A DNA stretch of 64,000 bases from Hymenobacter mucosus (GTDB lineage: Bacteria > Bacteroidota > Bacteroidia > Cytophagales > Hymenobacteraceae): assembly GCF_900188255.1 (NCBI RefSeq), contig NZ_FZNS01000003.1, positions 558,001 to 622,000 on the forward strand, written 5' to 3'. Position numbers and translations under genes: made by a program. Positions within the stretch are counted from its first letter, which is position 1; every line of letters starts with the position of its first letter. The notes under the pieces were generated by a model. That model ran no database searches, had not been told where the DNA came from, and saw only the letters and a program-made list of their open reading frames with translations. Below are positions 14,286 through 22,908 of the stretch, in pieces.

Positions 14286-17200
14286 ATGAGAAGACGTTTT
14301 TCATCCTATGGCCTGATGTTGCTGTTAGCTGGTGGCACATTGCACCCAGCCTTAGCGCAAAAGCCTGTCCAAACGCCCCATCCAACGCGCCCCAATTATC
14401 GCAGCGGGGGCGAAAAGTGGGAATCAACTACTCCGCCCGATAGTTCGCGCATTCGCTACACCATTTTCCTGATTGGTGACGTGGGTAAGCCCATTGCGAG
14501 CGAGCAGGGGGGGGAGCCGTCACTGAACTACCTGCGCAAGCAAATTATGGCGGCCGGAGCTAAGAGCACAACCATTTATCTCGGCGACAACATCTACGAG
14601 TATGGTATGCCCGAGGAAGGTGCCTACGACCGCAAAGAATCTGAGCGGCGCATCACTGACCAGCTCGATATTCTGCGCAACTACGCCGGCGAGAAATACA
14701 TGATTCCGGGCAATCACGACTGGAAGCAGGGTTTACGAGGCGGCGTAGACCAAGTGAACCGCCAGCAGCGCTTCGTAGAAAATTATATGACAAAGGACTC
14801 GGCGGCCTTTGCGTACACCGGCGACTTCTTTATTCCGCGCGACGCGTGCCCCGGCCCGTTTGAGGTGCGCTTGCAGGATGATGTGGTAATGATTGGGGTG
14901 AACTCGCAGTGGTTTCTGCAAACCAACGGCGAACGGCCTTACGGCTCGAACAGTGGCTGCGGAGTAGCCAATGAGACGGACTTCTTTGTGCAGCTAGAGG
15001 ATATTATTGCCCGCAACAAAGGCAAGAACATCATGGTGGTAGCGCACCACCCGCTGTTTTCTGATGGTATCCACGGGGGCTACTTCACCTTGGGTGACCA
15101 TTTCTTCCCGCTGTCCATCGTTTATAAATACGCCTTTATTCCGCTACCCGTCATTGGTAGCATTTACCCGTTTGCACGGAAGTATGGTGGCGTAAGTCAA
15201 GATATTGCCCACCCGCTTTACCAAGCGTATAAGAAGGGCATGCTGGAAATTTTCCAGAAGTACCCCAATGTGGTGTACGCCGCGGGTCACGAGCATAATC
15301 TGCAGTTTTTCAAGGAAGGCAACCTGAACCACATCGTCAGCGGCTCGGGCTGCAAAACTCAGCACGTGAAGCCCGGCAATGGGGGCGACGCCCTTTTCTC
15401 CGACAAAGAGAAGGGGTTTGCTCGCGTCAACTACTACGATAACGGCGAGGCTTGGGTAGAATACTTTATTCCGGAAGGCCAAGGCGAAACAGGCCGCCGG
15501 GTGTTCCGCGCGGCACTTTACGCCCAGGAAAGTGGTGCTACTGCCAAGGATAGTACCAGCAGCGGATTCGTGGGCAACCGCCCCAACTTCCGCGACAGCA
15601 CAGTTACGGTAGCGGTAAACCCCAACTACCTCGACCGTAGCGGCATCCACAAGCTGTTTTTTGGTAAGCACTACCGCGAAGAGTGGGCTACGCCCGTGAA
15701 GTTCCCGGTGCTGGACTTGGCCACGGAGAAGGGCGGCCTTACCCCTTACAAAATTGGAGGGGGCAAGCAAACCGCTTCTCTGAAAGTGCGCAATGAAGAA
15801 GGGCGCAACTTCACCATTCGCAGCCTCAACAAGGATCCTTCGGCGGTACTGCCCGAGGCTCTGCGCGAAGGTGCCGCCGCCGACATTTTGCAGGATCAGA
15901 TTTCGGCGCAGCATCCTTATGGTGCTCTGGTGCTGCCCCCATTGGGTACGGCGGCCGGCATTCTGCACACCAACCCTGAGTTGCGCTACATCCCGCAAGA
16001 CCCCTTGCTGGGCCAGTACTTGCCGCGCTTCGCCAACACGCCGGGTGCTATTGAGGAAGATGCCAAGGACGACCAAAGCAACGTGGAGTCGTTGGGCAAC
16101 GCCAAGAACCTAGTGGGCACTGATAAGGTGTTTGAGCGCATCACCGACGACAACGACAACCGCGTCAACGAAAAAGCCTTTGCTCGCTCCCGCCTCTTCG
16201 ACATGTGGATTGGCGACTGGGACCGGCACGAAGACCAGTGGCGCTGGGCCGAGAAAAAAGATAAGGACGGCGACCGGAAATTTACGGCTGTACCAGAAGA
16301 CCGTGACATTGCCTTCTTCAAGGGTGACGGTATTTTCCCCTACCTGGCTTCGCGCAAGTGGGCCATTCGCAACTTTCAGAACTTCGGCGAAGACTACGCC
16401 GACTGGAGAGGCCTGAACCTAACGGCACTCAGCAACGACCGGGTGTACCTCTCTTCCGTGACCAAGGAAGATTGGGTGAAGCAGGCCGAAGAAATGAAGG
16501 CCGCTCTTACCGATGATATCATCGAGAAAGCTTTCCGGGAGCGGTGGCCCGAGCAGATCTACAAGCTGCACGGCCCCGAAATTATTGCCAAGCTGAAAAA
16601 CCGCCGTGACCTGCTGCCCCAAGTAGCCGCCGATTACTACGAAGTACTCAGCAAGGTAACGGAAGTGAAAGGCTCCAAAAAGCGCGAGAAGTTTGTAGTA
16701 GAGCGCCTGCCCGATAACAAGACGCACGTAACGGTGCAGAAAATCAACAAGGAAGGCGAGCTAACCAAAATCCTCTTTGACCGCACCTTCGACAACAAAG
16801 TGACCAAGGAGATTCGTCTTTACGGCTTTGCTGGCGAGGACATTTACGAGCTGAAAGGCGACGTGAAAAGCGGCCCGAAAGTGCGCCTCATCGGTGGTAC
16901 CGACAAGGACAGCATCACGAACCGCTCCAGCGTATCGGGTATCAGCCATAAGCTGCAGATTTATGATGCCGACACCAGCAACGTTATCTCGGCAGGTAAG
17001 GACGCACGCCTACGCTTAGAGCCCGGTATCGACGTGAGCCGTTATGACGTGCACACTCGCACTGACCGCAAGGACTACACGCTTAACTACTTTGGCCCTA
17101 CGGCCTACTTTGGGTACAACGTTGATGACCGCCTCTTCTTCGGTGGTGGGATAGTGTACCGTACGTATGGTTTCCGCAAGGCACCCTACGCCACTGAGCA

Positions 17201-18191
17201 AAGCTTGGCCGCTAACTACTCGCCTTCGCAGAGCGCCTACAATGTGCGCTACCTCGGGCACTTTGTAGACTTATTTGGCAAGCTGGATCTGCGCGTAAAT
17301 GCCCAACTGTACGGCCCGCAGCTGCTGTACAACTACTTTGGCCTGGGCAACGACACGCGTAACATTCTAGCAGATGATAGAGACACCCGTGCCCGCGACA
17401 TCAACGACACGTACCGCATTCGTTTCTCGCGCTTGTATGTGGCGCCTATGTTGGAAAAGGATGTATTCAGCTTCTTAAAATTTGGTTTTGGTCCGCAGTA
17501 CGACCAAGTGCGCATCGACCGGAGCCAGATTGGTAGCGAAATTGAACGCGGCCTTGATGAGAACAACAATGGCGTAAGCGACGCTGCGGTAGGTATTCGC
17601 AGCTCCGATTTTGGCCTGAACCGCTACCTCGGTGGTAAAGCCTATTTGAATCTGGACGCGTCTTCTTCCCCGAAGAACCCTCGCATTGGCTTGCGTCTCT
17701 ACAACTCGGCGGAGTACAACTACCAGCTCAACGGAGAAAAGCTCAGCTACGGCCGCTTGGCTACCGAAGCCCGCTTCTACCTCTCCCCAAACTTCCCCTT
17801 CCAGCTAACGTGGGCAGGCCGCATTGGGGCCAATCGTAACCTAGGCGACTACCGCTTCTACCAGGCTAACACGCTGGGCGGTACTACCAACCTACGCGGC
17901 TACCGGCGCACGCGCTTTGCCGGTCGCTCGTCGGTGTACGCCAATGCGGAGGTACGGATTCAGCTGTTCACCTTCAACGCTTACCTTGTACCCGGCAAGT
18001 TCGGTATCATGGGCCTGGCCGATGCCGCCCGGGTGTACTCGCAGTACGATACACGCAATGGCATTCGGGCCTTCCATACGGCCGTAGGTGGTGGCGTGTG
18101 GGCCGACATTCTGAAGCAAGCTGTTATCAATGCCACGTACTCGGTAGGTGAAGAAAACCTGGTGTTCGTGGGCTTCGACTTCCTGTTCTAA
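14286..18191 (+). CDS. Metallophosphatase fused to an outer-membrane beta-barrel
   Basis: A 1301-residue exported protein. A signal peptide (LMLLLAGGTLHPALAQ) is followed by a calcineurin-type phosphoesterase domain (about 55-390) with every metal-site motif: FLIGDVG, YLGDNIYEYG, PGNHDW, VVAHHPLFSDG and AAGHEHNLQ. A long middle region (400-900) follows. The C-terminal part (about 940-1301) is a transmembrane barrel of the surface-antigen/BamA-like type, with repeated aromatic strands, TLGGTTNLRGYRRTRFAG near 1200, and a terminal Phe (FVGFDFLF). It should sit in the outer membrane with the hydrolase attached. Its substrate is unknown. It stands alone, with a terminator after it, and is divergent from the HD/PycTM gene. 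Confidence 0.88.
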   Translation: MRRRFSSYGLMLLLAGGTLHPALAQKPVQTPHPTRPNYRSGGEKWESTTPPDSSRIRYTIFLIGDVGKPIASEQGGEPSLNYLRKQIMAAGAKSTTIYLGDNIYEYGMPEEGAYDRKESERRITDQLDILRNYAGEKYMIPGNHDWKQGLRGGVDQVNRQQRFVENYMTKDSAAFAYTGDFFIPRDACPGPFEVRLQDDVVMIGVNSQWFLQTNGERPYGSNSGCGVANETDFFVQLEDIIARNKGKNIMVVAHHPLFSDGIHGGYFTLGDHFFPLSIVYKYAFIPLPVIGSIYPFARKYGGVSQDIAHPLYQAYKKGMLEIFQKYPNVVYAAGHEHNLQFFKEGNLNHIVSGSGCKTQHVKPGNGGDALFSDKEKGFARVNYYDNGEAWVEYFIPEGQGETGRRVFRAALYAQESGATAKDSTSSGFVGNRPNFRDSTVTVAVNPNYLDRSGIHKLFFGKHYREEWATPVKFPVLDLATEKGGLTPYKIGGGKQTASLKVRNEEGRNFTIRSLNKDPSAVLPEALREGAAADILQDQISAQHPYGALVLPPLGTAAGILHTNPELRYIPQDPLLGQYLPRFANTPGAIEEDAKDDQSNVESLGNAKNLVGTDKVFERITDDNDNRVNEKAFARSRLFDMWIGDWDRHEDQWRWAEKKDKDGDRKFTAVPEDRDIAFFKGDGIFPYLASRKWAIRNFQNFGEDYADWRGLNLTALSNDRVYLSSVTKEDWVKQAEEMKAALTDDIIEKAFRERWPEQIYKLHGPEIIAKLKNRRDLLPQVAADYYEVLSKVTEVKGSKKREKFVVERLPDNKTHVTVQKINKEGELTKILFDRTFDNKVTKEIRLYGFAGEDIYELKGDVKSGPKVRLIGGTDKDSITNRSSVSGISHKLQIYDADTSNVISAGKDARLRLEPGIDVSRYDVHTRTDRKDYTLNYFGPTAYFGYNVDDRLFFGGGIVYRTYGFRKAPYATEQSLAANYSPSQSAYNVRYLGHFVDLFGKLDLRVNAQLYGPQLLYNYFGLGNDTRNILADDRDTRARDINDTYRIRFSRLYVAPMLEKDVFSFLKFGFGPQYDQVRIDRSQIGSEIERGLDENNNGVSDAAVGIRSSDFGLNRYLGGKAYLNLDASSSPKNPRIGLRLYNSAEYNYQLNGEKLSYGRLATEARFYLSPNFPFQLTWAGRIGANRNLGDYRFYQANTLGGTTNLRGYRRTRFAGRSSVYANAEVRIQLFTFNAYLVPGKFGIMGLADAARVYSQYDTRNGIRAFHTAVGGGVWADILKQAVINATYSVGEENLVFVGFDFLF

Positions 18192-18270
18192 CCACCGTAG
18201 CAGACCGGAGGAGAAAAAGGGTAATGAACCTTTCATTCTTCGATTGCTGCTCAACCTCATCCTTTTTTTC

Positions 18271-18303
18271 GAAAAGACGTTAAGGCTAGCCTGACGTCTT
18301 TTC
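18271..18303. terminator. Rho-independent terminator after the metallophosphatase gene
   Basis: 10-bp perfect arms (GAAAAGACGT and complement) with an inner AGGCTAGCCT palindrome, followed by a T-rich tract (GTCTTTTAT). It separates two same-strand envelope genes. Confidence 0.8.
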
Positions 18304-18333
18304 GTCTTTTATCCCGGTCTTGTTTTCTGTCGT

Positions 18334-19464
18334 ATGACGCCATTTTTCCCTCTTTTGCGCCGACTGCGGCAGCCCCTCATAACTACTGCAGTAGCAATGG
18401 GTACTGTGGCAGTTGCCCAAGCTCAGATAACGCCTACCACGCCCCCAGTTTACCCACCGCCAGCACCTGTTGCCACCGACACCGCCGCCGCCGACCAAGT
18501 GGGCGCCGCTCAGGAATTTGCCACGCCTTCTGTGATTGGCATGGGCCCCAGCAAGGGCCTTATCTTCCACTATGAGCGCATGCCGCGCTTCAACATATCG
18601 TCGGATGGTAAAGCCGTGGGGTTAAATGATTACAAGTCGCAGGCTGAGAAAAACGCCCGCTTGGTGGTGAAAGGCTACATTCCGTTCTGGAACCGTCCTC
18701 ACCTCAAAATGCTGCTTGGTATCAACTATGAGCGCGAGGAGTTTAAGTTCAAGCAGTACCCTACCGGCTACGAGCTGTATGATAACATTGAAGACAAAGG
18801 GCTGAAAACACTCGGTGCCCAGCTCGCCATCATCCGGCCGGTGAATGCCGTCAACTGGTACATTTTCCGGTTGAAAGGAGAACTGAGCGGTGACTATACC
18901 TCTTCTGAGCTGAGCGTACGGGATTACTTGCGGGTATCTTCTGAATTTCTGTACGGCTGGAAGCGAAGCCCAACGTTTTCCTGGGGTGTGGGGGTGCAGC
19001 TAGGGTATACCTTCGGGCGGCAAAGCATTTACCCAGCCGTGCTCTACAACCGCACCTTCAACGACCGTTGGGGCGTAGAGGCCATCTTCCCAGCCCGCGT
19101 GACTATGCGCTACAATGCTTCGCCCAAGTCCTTGTTCTTTGCGGGGTATTCAGTTGACGGCCTGAACTACATCATCAAGCTGCGGCAGCCACTGCGTCGC
19201 GAAAAGGGCATCGACCTGCGCACATTGGAGCTGCGCGAAACGGAAGTGAAGTTCCGCGGCCGTTGGGAGCGAGAGATCTACGACTTCCTATGGTTTGGGG
19301 TGGAAGGCGGCTACCGCTACAACTACGCCTTCGACGCCTTTGACCGCACCAATGATAACCGGGTGAAAATCATCGACAGCAAGATGGCGGGTGCCCCCTA
19401 CGCTTCGCTAGAGGTATTTATAGTGCCGCCGCGTAAGTTCTTGAAGAAAACAGTGAACAAGTAG
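18334..19464 (+). CDS. DUF6268-type outer-membrane beta-barrel protein
   Basis: A 376-residue exported protein with a signal peptide ending near TVAVAQAQ, a short proline-rich linker (TPTTPPVYPPPAPV), then about 300 residues of alternating amphipathic strands rich in Tyr, Phe and Arg (for example VVKGYIPFWNRPHLKMLLGI, FAGYSVDGLNYIIKLRQPLR). This matches the DUF6268 family of Bacteroidota barrels in length and layout. The end, EVFIVPPRKFLKKTVNK, is basic rather than a terminal Phe. Role unknown: probably a porin-like or surface-anchoring barrel. It is a single-gene unit between two terminators. Confidence 0.75.
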   Translation: MTPFFPLLRRLRQPLITTAVAMGTVAVAQAQITPTTPPVYPPPAPVATDTAAADQVGAAQEFATPSVIGMGPSKGLIFHYERMPRFNISSDGKAVGLNDYKSQAEKNARLVVKGYIPFWNRPHLKMLLGINYEREEFKFKQYPTGYELYDNIEDKGLKTLGAQLAIIRPVNAVNWYIFRLKGELSGDYTSSELSVRDYLRVSSEFLYGWKRSPTFSWGVGVQLGYTFGRQSIYPAVLYNRTFNDRWGVEAIFPARVTMRYNASPKSLFFAGYSVDGLNYIIKLRQPLRREKGIDLRTLELRETEVKFRGRWEREIYDFLWFGVEGGYRYNYAFDAFDRTNDNRVKIIDSKMAGAPYASLEVFIVPPRKFLKKTVNK

Positions 19465-19490
19465 GCGGCAGCCTGTGGCTTCGTGATCCG

Positions 19491-19542
19491 ACAATAAAGA
19501 AGAAGGCCGCAACTACCTAGTTGCGGCCTTCTTCTTTATTGT
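19491..19542. terminator. Bidirectional hairpin terminator with 25-bp perfect arms
   Basis: Perfect inverted repeat with arms of 25 bp around a CC loop; outer ends ACAATAAAGAAGAAGG and CCTTCTTCTTTATTGT. It serves the convergent DUF6268 and ppk1 genes. Confidence 0.92.
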
Positions 19543-19548
19543 TGGCGC

Positions 19549-21639
19549 TTACTTCTTGCGCTTCTTGGCAGTTGCTATCTTCTTGAGGTATTGGTACGTT
19601 TCCAACTGGGCCTGAACCCTACCGGCCTCCACGTCTTCTTGACCAATAAAGCGGTTGTGGAAGTCGCGCGACTTGACATTGTCTTGGCGTTGCAGATCTA
19701 GCAAGTAGCGAACCTCGGCGCGTAAGTCATCCTGCAAAATGGGGAAGGCTACCTCCACGCGGCGGTCCAAGTTGCGAGCCATCCAGTCGGACGATGCTAC
19801 GTACACTTTTTCCTCGCCCCCGTTGCCGAACACGTATACACGTGCGTGTTCCAGGTAACGGTCCACCATGCCACGCTGGCTGATGTTCTCGCTTTGGCCG
19901 GGTAGGTCTGGCACCAGGCAAGAAATGCCCCGGATGAGTAGCTCCACGCGCACCCCGGCTTGGCTAGCCTCGTAGAGTTTCAAGATCATGCGCTCATCTT
20001 GCAGGGCATTTAGCTTGAGAATGATGTACGCGTCCTTGCCTTTCTGCGCCAGCTTGATTTCGTGGTCGATGAGAGCGTTGAGCTTCTCGCGAAGCTCGAA
20101 AGGAGCTACCAGTAGGTGCTCAAACTGCCCAGTTTTGTCTTGGCGGTCTTGGAAGTAGCGAAATACTTCTGCTACCTCACGCGTGAGTTCCGGGCGGGCC
20201 GTAAAGACGCCGTGGTCGGCGTAGATGCCGCTGGTTACCTCATTGAAGTTACCGGTGCTGAGATAGGCGTAGAGCTTGTTTTGGCCTTCCTCGGCACGCG
20301 TGATGAGGAGCAGCTTGCTGTGCACTTTCAAATCCGGAATACCGAAGATGACGTTGGCACCCGCCTTCTGAAGCTTCTCCGCCCAGAACATATTGCTCTC
20401 TTCATCAAAGCGGGCTTTCAGCTCCACTACCACCGTCACTTGCTTGCCGTTTTTGGCTGCTTTCAGCAGGGCTTTGGCTACCTCGCTCTTGCCCGCTACG
20501 CGGTACAGGGTAATGCTGACGCTGCTAACCTGAGGGTCCTGCGCCGCTTCCGTAATCAGGCGCGTTACGTAGTCGAAGCTCTGGTAAGGGAGGTGAAGCA
20601 GGTGGTCGCGCTCGGCAATGGCTGGTAGCATCTTGCCGCTGCGTGGCAGGGTAGGATGGGGCAGCTCAGGCTGGGGCTCGTACTTCAGATGCGGAAGGCC
20701 CAGATCAGGGAAGCCAAAGAAGTCACGGAAATTGTGGTACCGGCTTCCCTCTACTAGCTCATCTTTGCCAATGCCCGTTTTCTGCATCACGGCCCGTAGT
20801 ACCTCCTTGGGCATGGCGGGGTCGTAGAGCAGGCGGGCAGGGTAGCCAGTTTCGCGCTTCTGCAAGCTGCTCTTAATCTTGGCGAGCATATTGCCCGATA
20901 CCTCCTCCTGAATGTCTAGTTCAGCGTCGCGCGAGAGCTTAATAGCGTGCACCTGCACCTTCTTATACTTCGGGAATAGCTCATGGGCGCAGCACCGAAT
21001 CACGTCGTCCAGGAACATCACGTAGCGGTCCTCGCCTTGAGCGGGAAGTTGCACAAAACGACCACCGTGGCGTTTGGTGGGGAGCTCAATAGCTAGTACG
21101 CGCTCTTCGTCGTGCTTTTTCTTGTCTACGGGGTGGGTGAGGTAGACGGTGAGGTACACGCTTTGGTCGCGCAGGAACAAGTGGTGCAAGTTGTCGTCCA
21201 AAATCACGGGCGAAAGCAAGTCTTGTACGTTGTCGCGGAAGTACTGCTGCACCCACGCTCGCTGTTCCTCGTTCAGGTCGTGCTCAGATATCAGGTGGAT
21301 GTGCTGTTCGCGCAGCTCCGGCAGAATCTGGTTCCGAAACGTGTCGCCAAATTCCTGCTGCTGGCGGCCTACCTCCGCTAGCAAGGCGCTAAGCTGCTCG
21401 GCAGGGTCTTCTCCTAGCTTAGCCAGGGTTTTCTTCTTGAGCTTTACCAGGCGCCGCAGCGTAGCCACGCGCACCTTAAAATACTCGTCGAGGTTGCTCG
21501 AAAAAATGGCCAGAAACTTCAGCCGCTCCAAGAGCGGTACGGCTGGGGTTTGGGCCTCCTGCAGCACACGGCGGTTGAAGGCAAGCCAGCTTAGTTCGCG
21601 GTTGAGTAGTTGGGGGGTGGCCGGTTTAATGTCTTCCAT
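19549..21639 (-). CDS. ppk1: Polyphosphate kinase 1
   Basis: Reversibly polymerises the gamma-phosphate of ATP into polyphosphate. At 696 residues it has standard PPK1 length and domain order: the N-terminal LLNRELSWLAFNRRVL and FLAIFSSNLDEYFKVRV, the head domain, LLHLPYQSFDYVTRLI, ITLYRVAGKSEVAKAL, ARFDEESNMFWAEKL, KVHSKLLLITR (the phospho-accepting His), YLSTGNFNEVTSGIYADHG, and DRYLEHARVYVFGNGGEEKVY with the second conserved His. ATG at 21639 (MEDIKPATPQ) is preferred; a GTG 15 bases upstream is also in frame. It lies 72 bases downstream of a SixA-like phosphatase gene on the same strand, so the two are probably an operon. Confidence 0.95.
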   Translation of the reverse strand: MEDIKPATPQLLNRELSWLAFNRRVLQEAQTPAVPLLERLKFLAIFSSNLDEYFKVRVATLRRLVKLKKKTLAKLGEDPAEQLSALLAEVGRQQQEFGDTFRNQILPELREQHIHLISEHDLNEEQRAWVQQYFRDNVQDLLSPVILDDNLHHLFLRDQSVYLTVYLTHPVDKKKHDEERVLAIELPTKRHGGRFVQLPAQGEDRYVMFLDDVIRCCAHELFPKYKKVQVHAIKLSRDAELDIQEEVSGNMLAKIKSSLQKRETGYPARLLYDPAMPKEVLRAVMQKTGIGKDELVEGSRYHNFRDFFGFPDLGLPHLKYEPQPELPHPTLPRSGKMLPAIAERDHLLHLPYQSFDYVTRLITEAAQDPQVSSVSITLYRVAGKSEVAKALLKAAKNGKQVTVVVELKARFDEESNMFWAEKLQKAGANVIFGIPDLKVHSKLLLITRAEEGQNKLYAYLSTGNFNEVTSGIYADHGVFTARPELTREVAEVFRYFQDRQDKTGQFEHLLVAPFELREKLNALIDHEIKLAQKGKDAYIILKLNALQDERMILKLYEASQAGVRVELLIRGISCLVPDLPGQSENISQRGMVDRYLEHARVYVFGNGGEEKVYVASSDWMARNLDRRVEVAFPILQDDLRAEVRYLLDLQRQDNVKSRDFHNRFIGQEDVEAGRVQAQLETYQYLKKIATAKKRKK

Positions 21640-21711
21640 TTGGGTGAGATACACTAGCTACGCCAGCCGCTGGGTATGCAAAAACCAACTTGCCACGGCT
21701 GGAGCAGGGCT

Positions 21712-22206
21712 CTAGTCGTTGTTTTTGGGTTTGTCGAAGAAATAAAACTCAGCGTTGGCCTGATCTACCTCCGCCCAGTGTGCGCACGAGAACTTAAGGC
21801 ACACAATAGATGCCGTGGGCATGTCTGGAATAGAACTCGGGGAAAGCAAGTTGGCGAAGTCAGTCAGGGTATTATTGTGGCCCACCAGCAGTACCGAATC
21901 GGCCTCATCGGGGCACTGCCGCACCACTTGCAACAAGTCCAGCACGGTAGCTTCGTAAATGCTTTCTACCACCTGAATCTTCTCGTGGGGGTAGTCTATT
22001 TCCTTTGCTACCAAGGCGGCGGTGCTCAGGGCCCGCACGGCGGGAGACGTCAAGAGCAGATTCAGCTGAATATCACGCTTCGCCAGCGCCTGGCCCATGC
22101 GGGGGGCATCGTCGCGGCCTCGGTCGTTGAGGGGCCGTTGGTGGTCGTCTAGGTCGTCGAAATCCCAGCTCGACTTGGCGTGGCGCATCAGATATAGCGT
22201 TTTCAT
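21712..22206 (-). CDS. sixA: SixA-type phosphohistidine phosphatase
   Basis: A 164-residue histidine-phosphatase-superfamily protein of the short SixA type. It begins MKTLYLMRHAKSSW, with the catalytic His in RHAKS and the usual DFDDLDDHQRPLNDRGRDDA segment. LLTSPAVRALSTA supplies the second Arg, the acid is in ESIYEAT, and VLLVGHNNTL supplies the second His. SixA removes phosphate from phosphohistidine in phosphorelay or phosphotransferase proteins. Its ATG is at 22206. It lies directly upstream of ppk1, another enzyme with a phosphohistidine intermediate; whether this matters functionally is unknown. Confidence 0.9.
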   Translation of the reverse strand: MKTLYLMRHAKSSWDFDDLDDHQRPLNDRGRDDAPRMGQALAKRDIQLNLLLTSPAVRALSTAALVAKEIDYPHEKIQVVESIYEATVLDLLQVVRQCPDEADSVLLVGHNNTLTDFANLLSPSSIPDMPTASIVCLKFSCAHWAEVDQANAEFYFFDKPKNND

Positions 22207-22304
22207 CGGCAGCAAGAAAAAGGGGTGCAGGCCTCTTTACTGTTGCGCCCTCCAAATAGTTATGCTCAGGCGAGGCCCTGACTAGAAAGCGGCAGTAGCA
22301 AGAA

Positions 22305-22334
22305 AAAAGACCCGCTGGTTTCAGCGGGTCTTTT
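22305..22334. terminator. Rho-independent terminator upstream of sixA
   Basis: 13-bp perfect arms (AAAAGACCCGCTG and complement) with a 4-base loop. On the minus strand the stem is followed by a T tract (TTTTTTCTTGC). There is no known gene ending here on the plus strand, so it implies minus-strand transcription arriving from 22335-22854. Confidence 0.8.
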
Positions 22335-22383
22335 CATAATCAAAGGTACTAAGCAGAACCATATCTAGGGGTATGGCCACCGC

Positions 22384-22650
22384 TTAGGGTTGCGAATCTT
22401 TGATGAACTGCCTACGACTTGGGTTCTGCTCAGCGCAACGCACTGCGGTAGGTTTACCAGAATAGTAGTGCCCACGAATTGCGCCAGTGGTGCCGCAGTC
22501 TACGTTGAAAAGAAGCACTTGCAACAAGACAGGGAGCCAGTGCTTATCAGAGGTAAGTAAGTTTTCCTGGCAGAACTTAGTAGGGTGGCAATTTTGTGTG
22601 AAGGAGAAGAAAGGGTGTGTAGGTTGTGGTAAAGGGAGCAAGGCCGACAA
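22384..22650 (-). CDS. Possible small gene of unknown function
   Basis: An 88-codon minus-strand frame with no internal ATG; the most upstream start is TTG. The last 40 residues (CGTTGAIRGHYYSGKPTAVR, then CAEQNPSRRQF) have a Cys and His spacing loosely like small 'C-G-T...RH...G...C' zinc-type proteins, but that is a weak resemblance. The main support is indirect: terminators stand on both sides (22305-22334 and 22855-22884), so something between them is probably transcribed on this strand. It may instead be a decayed gene or a non-coding transcript. Composition is more AT-rich than neighbours. Confidence 0.3.
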   Translation of the reverse strand: MSALLPLPQPTHPFFSFTQNCHPTKFCQENLLTSDKHWLPVLLQVLLFNVDCGTTGAIRGHYYSGKPTAVRCAEQNPSRRQFIKDSQP

Positions 22651-22854
22651 TTTATTGAAATTATATCAATATATAGCCTGTTTAATTGTAGATATTTATA
22701 TAACCGAATGATATTAGGCGCATGTGTCTATGTACTTGGCCTATTTATCAGCAGCGGGAGTAGCTTGTACATCGTCACTTTTGCTGCTGGAGTTAGGTAG
22801 TACTGTTAGCGCTATAATGCCCCACCGCAGTGGTTACAGCCCACTGAGCATACA
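22640..22854. other. AT-rich intergenic segment
   Basis: The stretch around 22645-22710 is the most AT-rich seen here (TTTATTGAAATTATATCAAT, then ATATTTATATAACC). It holds no convincing open frame. It could contain the promoter of a minus-strand transcript through 22384-22650, or be a scar of transferred DNA. No terminal repeats or transposase remnants are visible. Confidence 0.4.
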
Positions 22855-22884
22855 AAAGCCGGCCTGTTGCAGCAGGCCGGCTTT
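22855..22884. terminator. Terminator after the M43 metalloprotease gene
   Basis: 12-bp perfect arms (AAAGCCGGCCTG and complement) with a 6-base loop and short A/T flanks on both sides. It lies 24 bases beyond the minus-strand stop of the protease gene. Confidence 0.8.
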
Positions 22885-22908
22885 GAAGTTTTCTATTGAA
22901 GCATGCGG

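Noticed and set aside
20618..20720. GC-rich stretch inside ppk1 reading HPTLPRSGK, like a translated dispersed repeat
   Set aside because: It aligns with the normal linker before the DHLLHLPYQSFDYV block of PPK1, so it is ordinary coding sequence.
22487..22711. Plus-strand 74-codon frame in the AT-rich gap
   Set aside because: It is antisense to the better-supported minus-strand frame and lacks a clear start or family pattern.
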